NCBI RefSeq assembly: GCF_018141425.1
Contig: NZ_CP058561.1
Location: 1,240,001-1,304,000 of the forward strand
Direction: 5' to 3'
DNA from: Vallitalea guaymasensis
GTDB taxonomy: Bacteria > Bacillota > Clostridia > Lachnospirales > Vallitaleaceae
DNA length: 64,000 nt
Shown here one piece after another: positions 34,801-47,800 of the stretch. Within the stretch, counting starts at the first letter, position 1. Each line of letters opens with the position of its first letter. The translations under genes and the position numbers were made by a program. Under the pieces are notes generated by a model. The model was not told the origin of the DNA and did not search any database. It saw only the letters and a program-made list of their open reading frames with translations.

Positions 34801-35789
34801 TGAGGAAATTGACCTGACATACCAATTATTGCAATAGAATTATTATCAGAATCTGTAATGTCTTTTGATTGACTATTATCCTTACCTATAGGTTTAATAT
34901 CTTCTGATATATTTCCAAAAATTGAATTGATTTTATTTTTAACCAAGGGTTGATTCACAAAAGTAGCATCGTGCATTTTCAATTCTTTTTCAATATAAAT
35001 AGGAAGTTTTTCTCTGATACCTTCACTCATATGTTTTTTTAAGGCTATAAGGGATTGTCTAGGCGCTTCTGCCAATGATGCTGCCAGCTCTTTAGCATAT
35101 GATAATACCTCTTTTGAAGGTAATATCTCATAAGGAACACCTTTTTTTTCTAATTCTATACCTTTATATCTTTTTCCTGTAAATAGTATTTCATTAGCTA
35201 ATCCATTACCCAATTTCTCAGGAAAAATGAGTGTAGAGCCAAATCCTGGTGTAAAACCGAATTTTATGAAATTGGTTGTATAATAACTTTCCTTGCTCAT
35301 TATGATAAAATCGCATGACATACCAAGACACCAACCTGCTCCGATTCCATGTCCCTGCATGGCTGCAATGACCGGTAACTTACACTCAAGGGCAATTTTA
35401 TAAAGCTTTGTATCAGTATACTTAATCTCACCGTTATATATAGCTTCTAATCCCTCTTTTGAACCTCCTGTTGCAAAATAAGTGTCATAGCCAGTTAGAA
35501 TAACAACCTTATAACTTGTGTTTTTCTCAATTTCTTCAAAAGCATTACATAATTCTTTTGTAAATTCTTTGGTAAACGAGTTTTTATTTTTTTTATCTTG
35601 CATTGTCAATTGAACAATACCTGGATTGATTTCTTCTATCTTAATTATTGGTTGTTGATTACTATTTTCTTCTTCATCTTTTGAGGAATGCTCTGAATCA
35701 GCATTCCTCAACTTCATTAATTCTTTTTCACAGTCTTCTATATTAATTTTCCCTGCTTTTAGTGCATGCAATATTTCTTTTGGATTCAT
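31815..35789 (-). CDS. Terminal polyketide synthase: ECH2-KS0-ACP-TE
   Basis: A 1324-residue PKS that ends the assembly line. Order: short helical docking-like start (NPKEILHALKAGKI), PksI-like ECH2 at about 48-293 (MQGHGIGAGWCLGM), ketosynthase at about 315-748, linker ending in SLPTYPFDKQRYW, ACP at about 937-1007 (YGFDSILF) and thioesterase at about 1035-1324 with GGYSLGGLL, an Asp in IMVDS and the His in SYNHMS. The ketosynthase keeps DTACSSS but has ECAANGCALGD where EAHGTGT should be, so the catalytic His is lost and it should transfer but not extend (KS0). ECH2 would finish the beta-branch made on the last ACP of the giant PKS. The ATG at 35787-35789 has AAGGA; the frame overlaps the giant gene only if an earlier ATG without a ribosome site is used. 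Confidence 0.92.
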   Translation of the reverse strand: MNPKEILHALKAGKINIEDCEKELMKLRNADSEHSSKDEEENSNQQPIIKIEEINPGIVQLTMQDKKNKNSFTKEFTKELCNAFEEIEKNTSYKVVILTGYDTYFATGGSKEGLEAIYNGEIKYTDTKLYKIALECKLPVIAAMQGHGIGAGWCLGMSCDFIIMSKESYYTTNFIKFGFTPGFGSTLIFPEKLGNGLANEILFTGKRYKGIELEKKGVPYEILPSKEVLSYAKELAASLAEAPRQSLIALKKHMSEGIREKLPIYIEKELKMHDATFVNQPLVKNKINSIFGNISEDIKPIGKDNSQSKDITDSDNNSIAIIGMSGQFPQSENLSVFWDNLSSGKDCVTEIPVSRWGMSKDDLENGDTDYCKWMGSLKDINKFDPLFFNIPPRLAELIDPHERLFLECVWNLFESIGYTRETLKKSYQRKVGVYVGSMYQHYNLLESDIKKNGMVSICTNSSIANRVSYFFDFQGPSVVVDTACSSSTVAIHMACQSLLNDECEIAIAGGVNLTLHPSKFIGLGLGKIAASNPENRSFSDGDGFVPSEGVGSVLLKPLSHAIRDKDNILAVIKSTAISHGGRTNGFSVPNPNAQEDLMEYNFKKSGIDPQSISYVECAANGCALGDAIEISALNKVFNKYTSKKHFCSVGSVKSNIGHAEAASGISQLIKVILQMKHKKLVPSIKAYPLNPKIKFDDTPFYLQEKLSDWECPIIDIDGKEVSFPRRALINSFGGGGTNAHIIIEEYTRSESLQDNRKEKNYPHIIVFSARNQQQLHGVIRQMLDYIEVNDIDILSLAYTLQVGREEMKVRMATVINSREELMNSLKEYLNNTKDINERKSQYSLPIFTGNIKENTHINSNIEIIKPLKENQVLGIASQWVQGSNIDWMSLYKNQEINMISLPTYPFDKQRYWIGNQKENIELHDLNEEVHNKNEIGDKCIKDWVVDSLSNLLGIPSTELVMDRYLIEYGFDSILFMSLLKQVQGSINPSMDLSRLQTCKTTQDIIDKLCLEANNDFIITEKFKNNEINIQNKFPELINLNGIYEGKPIFWIHPGMGSVNIYNELAENLKRPFYGIQPRGFMTDRFPLHGIEAMASYYVHIIQSVQSEGPYDLGGYSLGGLLSYEITRQLQELGETVSTIIMVDSLYNEEVKNMNISKKSMFLQEVNAMLTASASSKDIKLLIKNDEIDVELSDEEYLVKLIELAKIKGLQKTKEQLYNRIKHNIKIQISYGLSNYKVLPLSNSENLSCHYFRNASGLFFGKLEPYNIIHEDEISVDNTNYWEEWKKHIPDIKIIDINSYNHMSIFSKGKSSKKIIKYCKKLYEQ

Positions 35790-35803
35790 AGATAATTTTC
35801 CTT

Positions 35804-38800
35804 TCATTCTTGATTGTTAGTGGAATCATAAAATAGTCCTTCAGCTTCATCAACATCAATTGTTCCCTGTTTTACTTTTTTGACTAACTCATGTAAAGTC
35901 ATATTATCTGTAAGCTTAGAAATCTTCTTTTTTAGAAAATCTGCAAATTTATTTATTGTTGGATAATCATATATTTTTGTTGCAGCTATTTCTGTATTAT
36001 ATTTTTTGTTGATTTTTTGCATCCATTCTATTCCAATGATTGAATCTACTCCTATATCTATGAATCTCTCGTCTGTATCAATATCATCATATTTCATACA
36101 CAAAACCTCTGAAAGAGTGACCTTTAATTCTTTTATAAGTGAATCTTTGTTGATTTGTGTTTCAATTGTTTCTTCATTTGTTTCTTTAATTTTTTCTTCT
36201 TTAATTTTTTCATTAATTCTAGTTATAGATTCATGATTATCAATTAAAGATATCTTGCTCACTTCTTTTTTAGGTGTATTACTTTGTAATGCATTTGTAT
36301 CTGACAACGATGATAAGCAAATTTGTTTTGGCTTTTTAATAATGTTTATATTATTATTTTCTGTTCTTATTTCTTCATGACTATCTTTCTTTTGATTCAA
36401 CTTAGTTACCCAATAACGCTTCTTGGCAAAAGGATACACTGGTAAACTTATTTTTTGTGGTCTATAATCTTTATACAATACATCCCAATCCACATATAAT
36501 CCTTTTGTCCATAGATCTATGAGCACTTTGTACTTCTTCTTTTTAATCCATTTTTCTACAGCTTCCTGAATTTCTTCATTATTAGCTAGTATAGCTAATG
36601 TTTCCTTGTTTCGTTTACTCTCTCCTGTGAAAAATTCAGATTCTGATTCTCTTCCTTCAATATAATCATTTAGTCTCGCTTTTAGTTCATCTAATGTTTT
36701 AACTATGACTCCTAGTCTTTCCTCCATTGGTTCTCTTCCTACTTGAAGGGTATAGGCTATCTTTTGTAGGTCATCTTCCGTCATTTGTCCTGACTTTATT
36801 GTATGGAGTAGCTGTTTTGCCCTTTCTTTTAATTGTTCTTTTGTTTTGGCTGATAGTATTATCATTTCTTGTATTTCTATGTTTTTTTGTATCTTTTCTT
36901 TTTGTTTTGGCTTGTATTCTTCTATTAGCACATGGGCATTTACTCCTCCAAATCCAAATGAACTGATTCCTGCTCGTCTTGGTATTTCCACGCCGTTTTC
37001 ATCTTTTAGTGTTTTCCATTCCTCTGCTTTGTTTACTATATAGAATGGACTTCCTTCAAGTTTTATGTACGGATTTATAGTTTCACAGTGTAAGCTTTTT
37101 ACTAGTGTCTTATGTTTCATTTGGAGTAATACTTTTATGACTCCTGCTATTCCTGCTGCAAGTTCCAAGTGTCCTATGTTGGTTTTTACTGACCCTATTC
37201 CACATCTGCTATCTTCTATCTGATTATTTTTTGATGCTTCATACATTTCCTTAAATGCTGCTTTCAATCCATTTATCTCTATTGGATCTCCTAGTTCCGT
37301 TCCTGTTCCATGCGCCTCTATGTATGTGACTGTTCTAGGGTTTATTCCGGCTTTTTCATAAGCTGTCTTTATTAGTTCTGCTTGGGCTTTTGGATTTGGT
37401 GCAGTTAAGGAGTTTGCTCGTCCTCCATGGTTTTCTGCTGTTCCTTTTATTATTCCATAGATATGGTCCCCTGCTTCTTCTGCATCTTTTAGCCTTTTCA
37501 GCATTATCATGCCTGCTCCTTCGCCTCTAGCATAACCATCTGCTTTGTCTGAGAAGGTCTTGCATCTTCCATCTTCACTTAGCATTCCTGCTTTGCTGAA
37601 CCCTATATGTGCATCAGGAGTTATCATTGTATTAACTCCGCCTGCTATTGCCATGTCACAGCTGCCATTTTGTATTGCCATAACAGCTCTATGTATTGCT
37701 ACTAATGAGCTTGAACATGCTGTTTCTATTGGCTCACTTGGTCCATGTATATCAAGATAGTAACTCATTCGGTTAGGTCCTATTGATGGTACTGTTCCTG
37801 TTGACGTATAACCTTCTATTGGCACATCTGCTTTTGATATTATCTGGTTGTATCCTGTTGAGCCTGTTCCTACGAATATACCTGTTTTTGTTCCTGATAG
37901 TTTCATGGCAGAGTATCCTGCATCTTCTATTACCTTCCAGACATACATCATCAATAGTCTTTGTTGTGGGTCCATGAGCATTGCTTCTTTTGGTGATATG
38001 GAGAAGAACATTGGGTCAAATTCATCTATTTCATCTATGAATCCACCCCATTTTATGTTGGTCTTATTCTTTTCTTTCTTAGGGTCACCATAATAAGCTT
38101 TCCAGTCCCAGCGTTCTTTTGGTATTTCTGCAATACAGTCTTTTTCACTTTCAAGGTTATCCCAGAATTCTTCTAAATCCCTTGCCATTGGGAAAGTACC
38201 GCTTATTCCTACAACTGCTATTTCTTCTTTTTCTTCTTTTTTTATTTCTTTTGATACTTCTACTTGTTTTTTTACTTCTTGCGGCATTTGTTTTTTATCT
38301 TCAGCTGATAATACCTGTTTCTTTTTTTGAATAAAACGCTTATTATTATTAATATTTAATTCTTGTTTTACCACTAATTTTTCTTGATTTTTTCTTATCC
38401 CTTTTGTTGTTGCCGTTTCTCCTAATTGTTCTATAAGTAAATTTCTATAATCCGTAACTAGATATTCTGTAAGTTCATGTATAGTAGAATATTCAAAGAA
38501 TATGGTAGGTGTTAACTCTAGGTTGTATTTTTGATTAAGCTTGTTTGCAAATTCAGTGAAAGTTATTGAGTCAAAACCATATTCATTGAGTTTTGTATCT
38601 GCATCTATGTCTTGCATTTTGACTTGGAGTAGCTTTGATACCATTTGGTTCAATGTTGTTTTTATTTTATTAGCAATAGTTTCAATTTCTATATTGGTAT
38701 TATCTATCTCTTCTATATATTCTATGTCCTGTATCTCATTAACAGTTTCTTCAATTGCATTTGACATTTTATCTATTGAAGATACTGCTGTTTTAGTTTT

Positions 38801-41800
38801 AGTTAAAGAAGAATTTATAAGTGTATTTATCTTCTGTCTTATTTTTTCACTGTTTCCTTCGATTACCATTACTTGGTCTTTATCTAATGCTAATCCTTTG
38901 TAGAATGCTTCTATGCCTGTTCTGTTTTCCATAGCTGTCATTCCCATGTTCTTCTCCATCATCTTTTCTGTTTCTTCATCAATCTTCATGCCTCCATTTT
39001 TCCACATAGGCCAATTGATAGCTAGGGTATGTCCTTTTCTGTATCCTTCTTCTACCAACTGATTTCTATATGCTGCATATGCATCCATGTAGGCATTGGC
39101 TGCTGCGTAATCTGCTTGTCCTAGGTTTCCTACTACTCCTGATATTGATGAGAATAGGATGAAGAAGTCAAGAGGTATGTCTTTTGTCAGTAAATCAAGA
39201 TTTATTAATCCTGTTACTTTTGGCTGCATTACTTGTTTTATTTCTTCTTCTGTCTTCTTAATGATATAGTTGTCTTTGATTATTCCTGCGCTATGGATAA
39301 TTCCATCAAGCCTGCCATACTCTTCCTTGATTTCTTTTATGAGCTTATCCACCATATCTTTGTCTGTTACATCTACTTGTTTATATTGTATATTGCTTGT
39401 TTTGATTGTTTTTCTTGTTTTTTCTAATCTAGCTTTTTTTTCATTGTTTAACGGTGATCTTCCTGCAAGTATTATCTTGCTTCCTTTTGCTTTTTTTATG
39501 ATGTCTTCTGCAAATAGTAGTCCTAGTCCTCCTGCTCCTCCTGTTATCAGGTATACTCCGTCTTGTTTCAAGTATGTATCCTGGCTATATTCTACTTCTG
39601 ATAGTTCTTCCCATCTTTTTACGTAACGTTTTCCATTTGGGTATGATATCTGATTATTTTCAGGATACTTGCTGTTTTCTTTTATTATGTTTATTATGTC
39701 TTCTTCATCATCTGTTTCTATTTGAATCATCTGTCCTGTAAGTCTTGTACTTTCTATTTCTGCTGTTTTCAATAATCCTGATAGACCTGCAAACAATTTT
39801 TTTTGTCTATTATTCTTGGTTATAATCTGAATGAGTGTATTTTGTTTATTATTTTGTTTCTTATTGTCTTGATGCTCTTTTGTCTGATTGCTTATTGTTC
39901 TTTTAATGATATTAAATGCACTAAGCATACACTTTGTATATGATTCTTGTATAGGTATATTTTCTATATGCGTTCCTTGACTAGCTTTACTTCCTTCTAT
40001 TCCTTCTATTTCTTCTATTGATTCTTGTAATTCAAGATTTATGCATTTTACTCCTTCTATCTTGTTTTCCACGCTGTTTGTTGATATTTCGTCAAATCCG
40101 CAGAGTATTACAATATGATTGTCATAGGAGACTATTTCTTCTTGACTGCCACATTCTGCTTCCTCCCAGATTGGCTGAAACATCAATGTTTCAACTTTAT
40201 TTTCTGTTTCTATTATATTTCCTTTTTCTTCTTTTATTGTTCTGTAGGTATAGCCTTTCATACTTACACAGACCTTACCGTTTTCATCACATAAATCTAT
40301 ATCTATTTTTTTCACTGAATCCTCTAGGTTGCTCTTTTCACTGCCTCTTAGATATGCCCACATGTATTTTGTACATGAATGATGAATCTTCACTTCTTCC
40401 AGTGTAAATGGTAGTGTAAGCTTTTTCTCGTTGTCTTCAAACATCAGACCGATTGATGCTTGGAGGGCGGAATCCATCATGCAAGGATGAAGTATATACT
40501 GATCACATGTGTTTTGTATCACTGATGGTAATACAAGCTTAGCGAGCACTTCATTATTACCTACATAAACCTTATCAATTCCCTTATGTCCTTCTTTATA
40601 ATTCATACCTGCTAAGCTGAAGGTTTCGTAGCATTGATTAGATGAGAGGATAGCCTTGTCACATGTATCCTGTAATCTTCGTATATTAATGTTTCTGCTT
40701 TCTTCGTCAATATCTATAGCAACGGTTCCTTGTGAATGAATCAGCTCTGAGCTGTCATCACCTGCATTATCACCCGATGACAGGCTGTAAATCTCATAAG
40801 ATATTTCTCCATCATCTTTTGGATATAATCGTATATTTATGTTTACTGGGTCATCATCAACTATGACAGGTTGTATCCAGACCACATTTTTAATTTTTAT
40901 CAACTCATCTGTTACATTTGCTGCCTGACTTACAGCTGCTCTTACCATTTCAAGATAAGCCACACCAGGAAGTATCTTACTATCTCCCACCCTATGATGG
41001 TTCAGGAAGAATTCTTGTCCTGTGAATGTTGAACTGAACCTTTGCTCCCAGAAATCGGAGGTGTTTTCATGTAATAGTGGATGTAGTTTTGTTTTCCTAT
41101 CTTGATTGATTTCTTTTATTGGTTGAACTTCACAGTTATCTTCCTCTGGTACCCAATATTTTTCTTTGATGAATGGGTATGTTGGTAGGCTTATTCTATG
41201 TGGCTTAATACTATCGTACATCTTGTCCCAATCAACTTTTGATCCTTCAATCCAAAGTTCTAATACTTTATCATATTCACCCCTGCTTATATAATCATCA
41301 ACAGTCTTAGAAATATTCTCATCAGCTGTTAATCCAGAATTTTTATGATATTGTGCTCTATCTGTATATAAGTTCTCAATATTATCCTGTCCATCTAGGA
41401 ATTCTTGTAGTTTCATCTTCAGTTCAGCCATAGAATCTACAATTAATCCTAAACGGTATTCCATTGCTTCTCTACCTACTTGAAGTGTATATGATATATC
41501 ATCAAGATTGTAGTCTGATAATCCTTTTTGTTCTATGTAAGTCAATAAGTTATTAACTATATTATTAAGAACTGTCTTCTTCTTAGCTGATAGCACAATA
41601 ACTTTTGGCTTATCGGAAACTATTTGTTCTTTTTTATCTACACTATATTCTTCAATGATTATATGAGCATTGGCTCCTCCTGCTCCAAAAGAAGAAAGCC
41701 CTGCTATTCTTGGATATTCACATTCCTCATTATCTATATTGATAGTAGGTCTTTTCCAATAACCCAATTTTTGCTGTACTACAAAAGGTGTTTTGATAAA

Positions 41801-44800
41801 GTTAATATTTGGGTTCAATTCTTGTGAATGAAGGCTTGGCGCAATCTGTTTATTATTCATCTGCTGTACTATTTTAGTAACACCTGCTACTCCTGCTGCA
41901 GCTTCTAAGTGTCCAATATTGGATTTTACTGAACCAATTGAACAAAAATGAGTATCCTTAGTATATCCTCCAAATGCTTGATTGAGTCCTGTAATCTCAA
42001 TAGGGTCACCAAGTTCTGTTCCTGTTCCGTGAGCTTCTATATAACTTACTGTTCTAGCATCAACACCAGCTTTATCTAATGTTTTTCTAATTAGTTCTCC
42101 TTGAGCTATTGGATTAGGTACTGTATAACCATTGGTTTTTCCACCATGATTAATAGAAGTAGCCCTTATAACAGCATATATATGGTCATCATCAGCTATG
42201 GCTTTGGATAAAGGCTTCAATAAGATACTTCCAATTCCCTCTCCAGGTACGAAACCATTGCTATCCTTACCAAAACTCTTACAGCAACCGTCTACAGAAA
42301 GCATTTTTTTACCACATAATTCAATGTAGCTCAAAGGATGTAGATATAGATTGACCCCTCCTGCAATCGCCATCTCACATTCATTGCGATACAAATGTTC
42401 ACAAGCTTCATGAATAGCTGTTAAAGAAGAAGAACACATTGTATCAATAGGCATACTAGGTCCATGCAAATTCATGAGATATGAAATCCTGTTTGCTACT
42501 GAACTAAAGGATGTGTGGGGATATACTTTCTTTTCTTGTTCCCATAATTTTGGTGCATAAAATCCATAACCTGTTTTGGTAATTCCTACAAATACCCCTA
42601 TGTTATTATTGAATTTCTGAGAAAGCTGTTCTCTAGTATATCCTGCATCCTCGAATAATTCCCAGCATGATTTAATGAATAGTCTTTCCTGAGGGTCTAT
42701 ATTAACCGCTTCTCTTGGAGAAATATTGAAAAATAGAGGATCAAAATCAGCAAAACCATTGATGAATCCTCCAGTCTTACAGTAGCTCCTACCCTTTCTT
42801 ACAGCCTCTTCCTTATCAGGTATATAGAATCCTTCCATATCCCAACGTTCTTTTGGTATTTCACTAATACAATCTTTACCTTCTTTTAGGTTATTCCAAT
42901 ACTCATCCAAGTTATCTGCCTTTGGATAGCGTCCAGTCATACCAATAATAGCTATGGGTTCTCTATTAGCAACATAATTACTAGAAGTATTAGCTACAGT
43001 AATATCTTTTATATCACCACTATCATCGCCATCAGTAGTATTACCATAATCAATTGATGGAGTTGATTCTTCATGAAGAACTTCATCACTTATCCATGAA
43101 AGGCACTCTTTGGAATAGTTTTCTACAAGGTATTTATTGACTTCATCCAAGGTCTGGTATTCATAGAATAGAGTCTTTGATATATCATTGAATACTTTAT
43201 CCAATTTATGATTCAACTGAGTAATCATTATTGAATTTATACCATATTTCTCAAGATATACGTCTCCATGAATCTTGTTGATACCTATTTTAGTAATCTC
43301 TCCTAACAAGGATTTCAGCTTGTACAGTGTCTTTTCTGCAAGCCTTTTTGTATCAATTAATGTATTATCTTGTGTAACAGGAGTGAATGTACCCTCTGCA
43401 AGTAATGTTTTTTTCAAGTGTCTTTCTAACTTTGATTTATCCCCTTCAAAAACCATAACTTGATCTTTACCTATTTCCAATCCCTTATAAAATGCATTTA
43501 TACCAGATTCAGTTTTCATAGCTGTCATTCCAGTATTTTCTTTCAATAATTGTTCTGTATCTTCATCTACATGCATTCCTCCATCTTTCCACAATGGCCA
43601 GTTAATGGAAAGAGTCTTGCCGAACCTCTTTCCTGTGGTAACAAGACTATTACGATACTTGGAATATGCATCCATAAAAGCATTAGCCATTGAATAGTCA
43701 GCTTGTCCAATATTCCCCTCTGCTCCAGCACCTGATGAAAATAGTACAAAGAAGTCCATTGGCATACTCATAGTTGCCTTATCAAGATTAACCAGTCCTG
43801 TCACTTTTGGTGCAAGTACTTGTAGTATTTCTTCTCTTTGTTTTTTGATGATGAAATTATCTTTTATGATGCCTGCACTATGTAAGATACCATCTATATT
43901 TCCATAATTGTCCTCAATTTCTCTAATGAAATTATTTACTTGTCCTTTACTTGAGATATCCACTTGTTGATAGATAACAGTAGCTCCCTGTTTTTCAATT
44001 TCTTTGATCCTGTTTTGCTTCTTCATAGATAGTAGTGATCTTCCAGTTAAAATAATTACAGGCTCTTTTACCTTTTTGGCAATTTCTTCGGTAAATAATA
44101 TTCCTAATCCTCCTGCTCCTCCAGTTATCAGATATGTACCATTATCTTTCCATTGAATACTGGCATTTCTATCTGCTATATCTATTTCTTTCCATGTCTT
44201 AACATATCTCTTATCATTATCATACTTAATATGTTTATCATTAGGATGTATACTGTTTTCTTGTATTATACTAGAAATAGCCGATGTATCATCCCATTTG
44301 GATAGTTCAATTATTTGACCTGTCACTTTTGAGTTTTCTAAGGAAACTGTTTTTAATAATCCAGATAATCCACTAAAAATATGCTGTTTATTATGATTAG
44401 GAACTAATATTTGAATTAACACACGATCATTTGACTTAGTGGAAAGTATATCCTTGATTCTTTCAAAAACCTGCAAACCATAGTCTATATAACGTTTATC
44501 AATACTATCTTGAGTTGATTTCAAAGGAATACATCCTACTGGTAAGTAATCTATTTCACAAGCCATTACAATATGCTGTTGGTAACTGGCATGTATTTCA
44601 TCATAGTTGATTAGTTTCTGTTTCCATACTGGTTCAAGCATTAGAGTATTGCTTGTTGTATTAGAATCAGTATCTCCTTTTGTATCAGGAACCCAATAAC
44701 TTTCCTTTGCGAATGGATATACTGGCAAACTTATTCTTGATGGCTTTGAGCTATCATATATCCTGTTCCAATCAATATCTACACCTTTTATCCATAGTTC

Positions 44801-47800
44801 TGATAATTTCTTTAAGTTTCTTCCCTTAATCCATGTATTTAGTAATTCTTTTGCATCATTATCTTCTTCAAAAAGTATAATATCATGACTATTTCTTTTT
44901 ACATGACCCATTAAAATGTTGGTAGAATAATTATTTCCAGTATAATTTTCCAGACCATCCATTAGAGCCTCTTTAGAATCCGCTGTTATGATTAAACGAT
45001 ATTCCATTGCTTCCCTACCAATCTGCAAGGTATACGCCATATCCCTTAAATCCACATCTTGGTTAGATTCAATAAATGTTTTCATGGACTTTGCATACTC
45101 ATTCAACTGTTCTTCATTTTTAGCTGATAAAAGGAAAGCTTTCATAGTATCTTCATTATGATTATCCTTATTTTTCTGTAAATCATCATCTGCTGGTATA
45201 TACTCATCAATAACCATATGAGCATTAGTTCCACTAAGTCCAAAGGAACTTATACATGCACGGCGTGGGTTGTCCAAGTTAGTTTCCCAAGATTTTAGTT
45301 TATTGTTAATATAGAATGGACTTTCCTCCAAGTTAATATGTTCATTGATGGTTTCATAATTTATCATTGGTGGCAACATTCTATGTTTCAATGAAAGTAA
45401 AATCTTAATGACACCTGCTACACCTGCTCCTGCCAATAGATGACCTATATTATTTTTTACTGATCCAATAGCACAATAATTTTTCTTGGATGTAAATGAA
45501 CCAAATGACTCTTTTAATGCTTCTACCTCAATTGGGTCACCAAGTTTAGTTCCTGTACCATGGGCTTCAACATAAGAAATTGTTTCTGGATTGATGTTAA
45601 ATCTATTATATACTTCCTTTTCTAGATTAATCTGAGACTTAACACTTGGAGCAGTTATCCCATTTGTTTTACCATCCTGATTTATACCCCATCCACGAAT
45701 TACTCCATAGATATTATCTTTGTCACGAACAGCATCTGATAAGCGTTTTAATAAAATGACTCCTGTACCCTCTCCAGGAACAAAGCCATCTGCACGATTA
45801 TCAAATGCAAAACATTTACCACCCTTGGATAATACACCTGCTTTACTTGTCATTATATGCATTGACGGTCCTGTCATAACATATACTCCACCTGCTAAAG
45901 CTATATCACTTGTTTCTAGTACAAGGCTGTCACAAGCTTGTGCTATAGCTACTAAAGAGGATGAACACGCAGTATCAAGAGCTAAGCATGGACCTTTCAA
46001 ATTCAATAAATAGGATATTCTAGCACTTAAAAATGAAGATGAAACACCAGTAAGTCCTTGAGCATTTAACTCTTTCTCTTCAAATAATTTTGAATAATCA
46101 TTGTTGCCACAACCAACAAATACACCACAACACTGACCAGATAAAGACTTAGGATGAATACCTGCATCTTCTATACAGTTCCAGCAGTTTTCTAGGAATA
46201 ATCTCTGTTGTGGATCCATGTATTCTGCTTCAGTTGGTGAAATATTAAAGAATAAAGGATCGAATTTGTCTATGTCTTTTAGTAACCCCATATGCTTGCA
46301 ATATGTTTTACCAGGTACTTGTGGGTCTTCGTCATAATATTTTTCCAAGGACCAACGTGAGTCTGTAATTTCTGAGATACAATCTTTACCGTTAGCTAGA
46401 TTATCCCAAAACTCATATAGATTATCTGCCTCTGGAAAGCGACCTGCCATACCAATGATTGCAATATCTTCTCTTTGTATTTCCTTTCTCATACCCTGTT
46501 TATCATCTTTTGATATGTTAATATTGGATTTTGCTCCGTCTTTCTCTTTTTTTATTCCATGATTTCTCTCCGTTGAAGGTTGATATGATGATTGTATTCT
46601 TTCTTTTACTTCAGGCTTATTGACAAAGGTTTTATCATGCATCATCACTTCATCTTCTATAGCCGCTGCAAGTTTGTCTTTTATTGATCTTATCATATTT
46701 GATTTCAATAATACGAGAGATTCCCTAGGAGATTCTGCCAATGATTTGGCTAATTCAATTGCATGAGGTAATACCTGTTTGGAATCCAATATTTTAAAAG
46801 GAACACCTCTTGATTCTAATTCTATTCCCTGATATCTTTTTCCTGTAAATAAGATTTCACTAGCTAGACTTCCTCCTAATTTTTCAGGGAAAATTACTGT
46901 GGAACCAAAGCCTGGAGTAAAACCGAATTTCATGAAATTAGTTGTATAATAACTTTCTCTGCTCATTACAACAAAATCACATGACATTCCAAAACACCAG
47001 CCAGCGCCAATACCATGTCCTTGCATAGCAGCTATAACTGGGATATCACAGTCCAACGCCAATCTATATAACTTGGTATCTGTATATTTTACTTTTCCAT
47101 CTAGTATAGCCATTAATGACTCTCTGGTTCCTCCACAAGCGAAATATGTGTCATATCCAGTAACAATAACAACTTTATTATTAGTGTTGGATTGTATCTC
47201 TTCAAATGCCTTTGTTAGTCCATTAACCAAATCTTCTGTAAAAGTATTTTTATTTACATGGTCCTGCATTTTAATTAGAACAATACCTGGTTCAATCTCA
47301 CTTATGTCAATTACATTCTCAGATATATCATTGTCTATGTCATGGTTACTAATTATATTTTTATCTTCTATTACCTCTGCTATTGACTTGATAACTGGTA
47401 GTTCCAATGAATTTATCTTGCTGCCTAAGAAATCAGCAAATTCATTTATAGTAGGATAATCATATATTTTAGTGGCAGAAATCAATGTTTGATATTTTTC
47501 ATTCAATCCTTTAATCCATTCTACACCACTTATTGAGTCAACACCCATATCAATAAACTTAGTATCTACATCAATATCAGAAGCATCCACTTGAAGAAGC
47601 TCAGACAAACTGATTACTAATTCTTTTTGTAGCGATGCAGTATTGTTGGTTTTTATTGGATTAAGATTGACTACCGCTTTTGTAGTACTATCTAAACTTA
47701 TATTTTTAATACTAGAATCTATATTTGGACTGTTTTTAGTATTATTATTTTTAGTATTATTATTTTTAGTGTTATTATTTTTAGTATTATTATCTTTACT

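Noticed and set aside
36006-40407. Many open frames on the plus strand opposite the giant PKS gene
   Set aside because: They have no ribosome sites or family motifs and lie opposite conserved KS, KR and ACP motifs; they reflect codon use of the real gene.
43567-43749. Second minus-strand frame inside the module 4 KR
   Set aside because: It overlaps the KR catalytic region of the PKS in another frame and has no ribosome site or motif.
47733-47792. Possible CRISPR-like repeats
   Set aside because: Units are 15 bp, directly adjacent without spacers and in frame inside a PKS linker.
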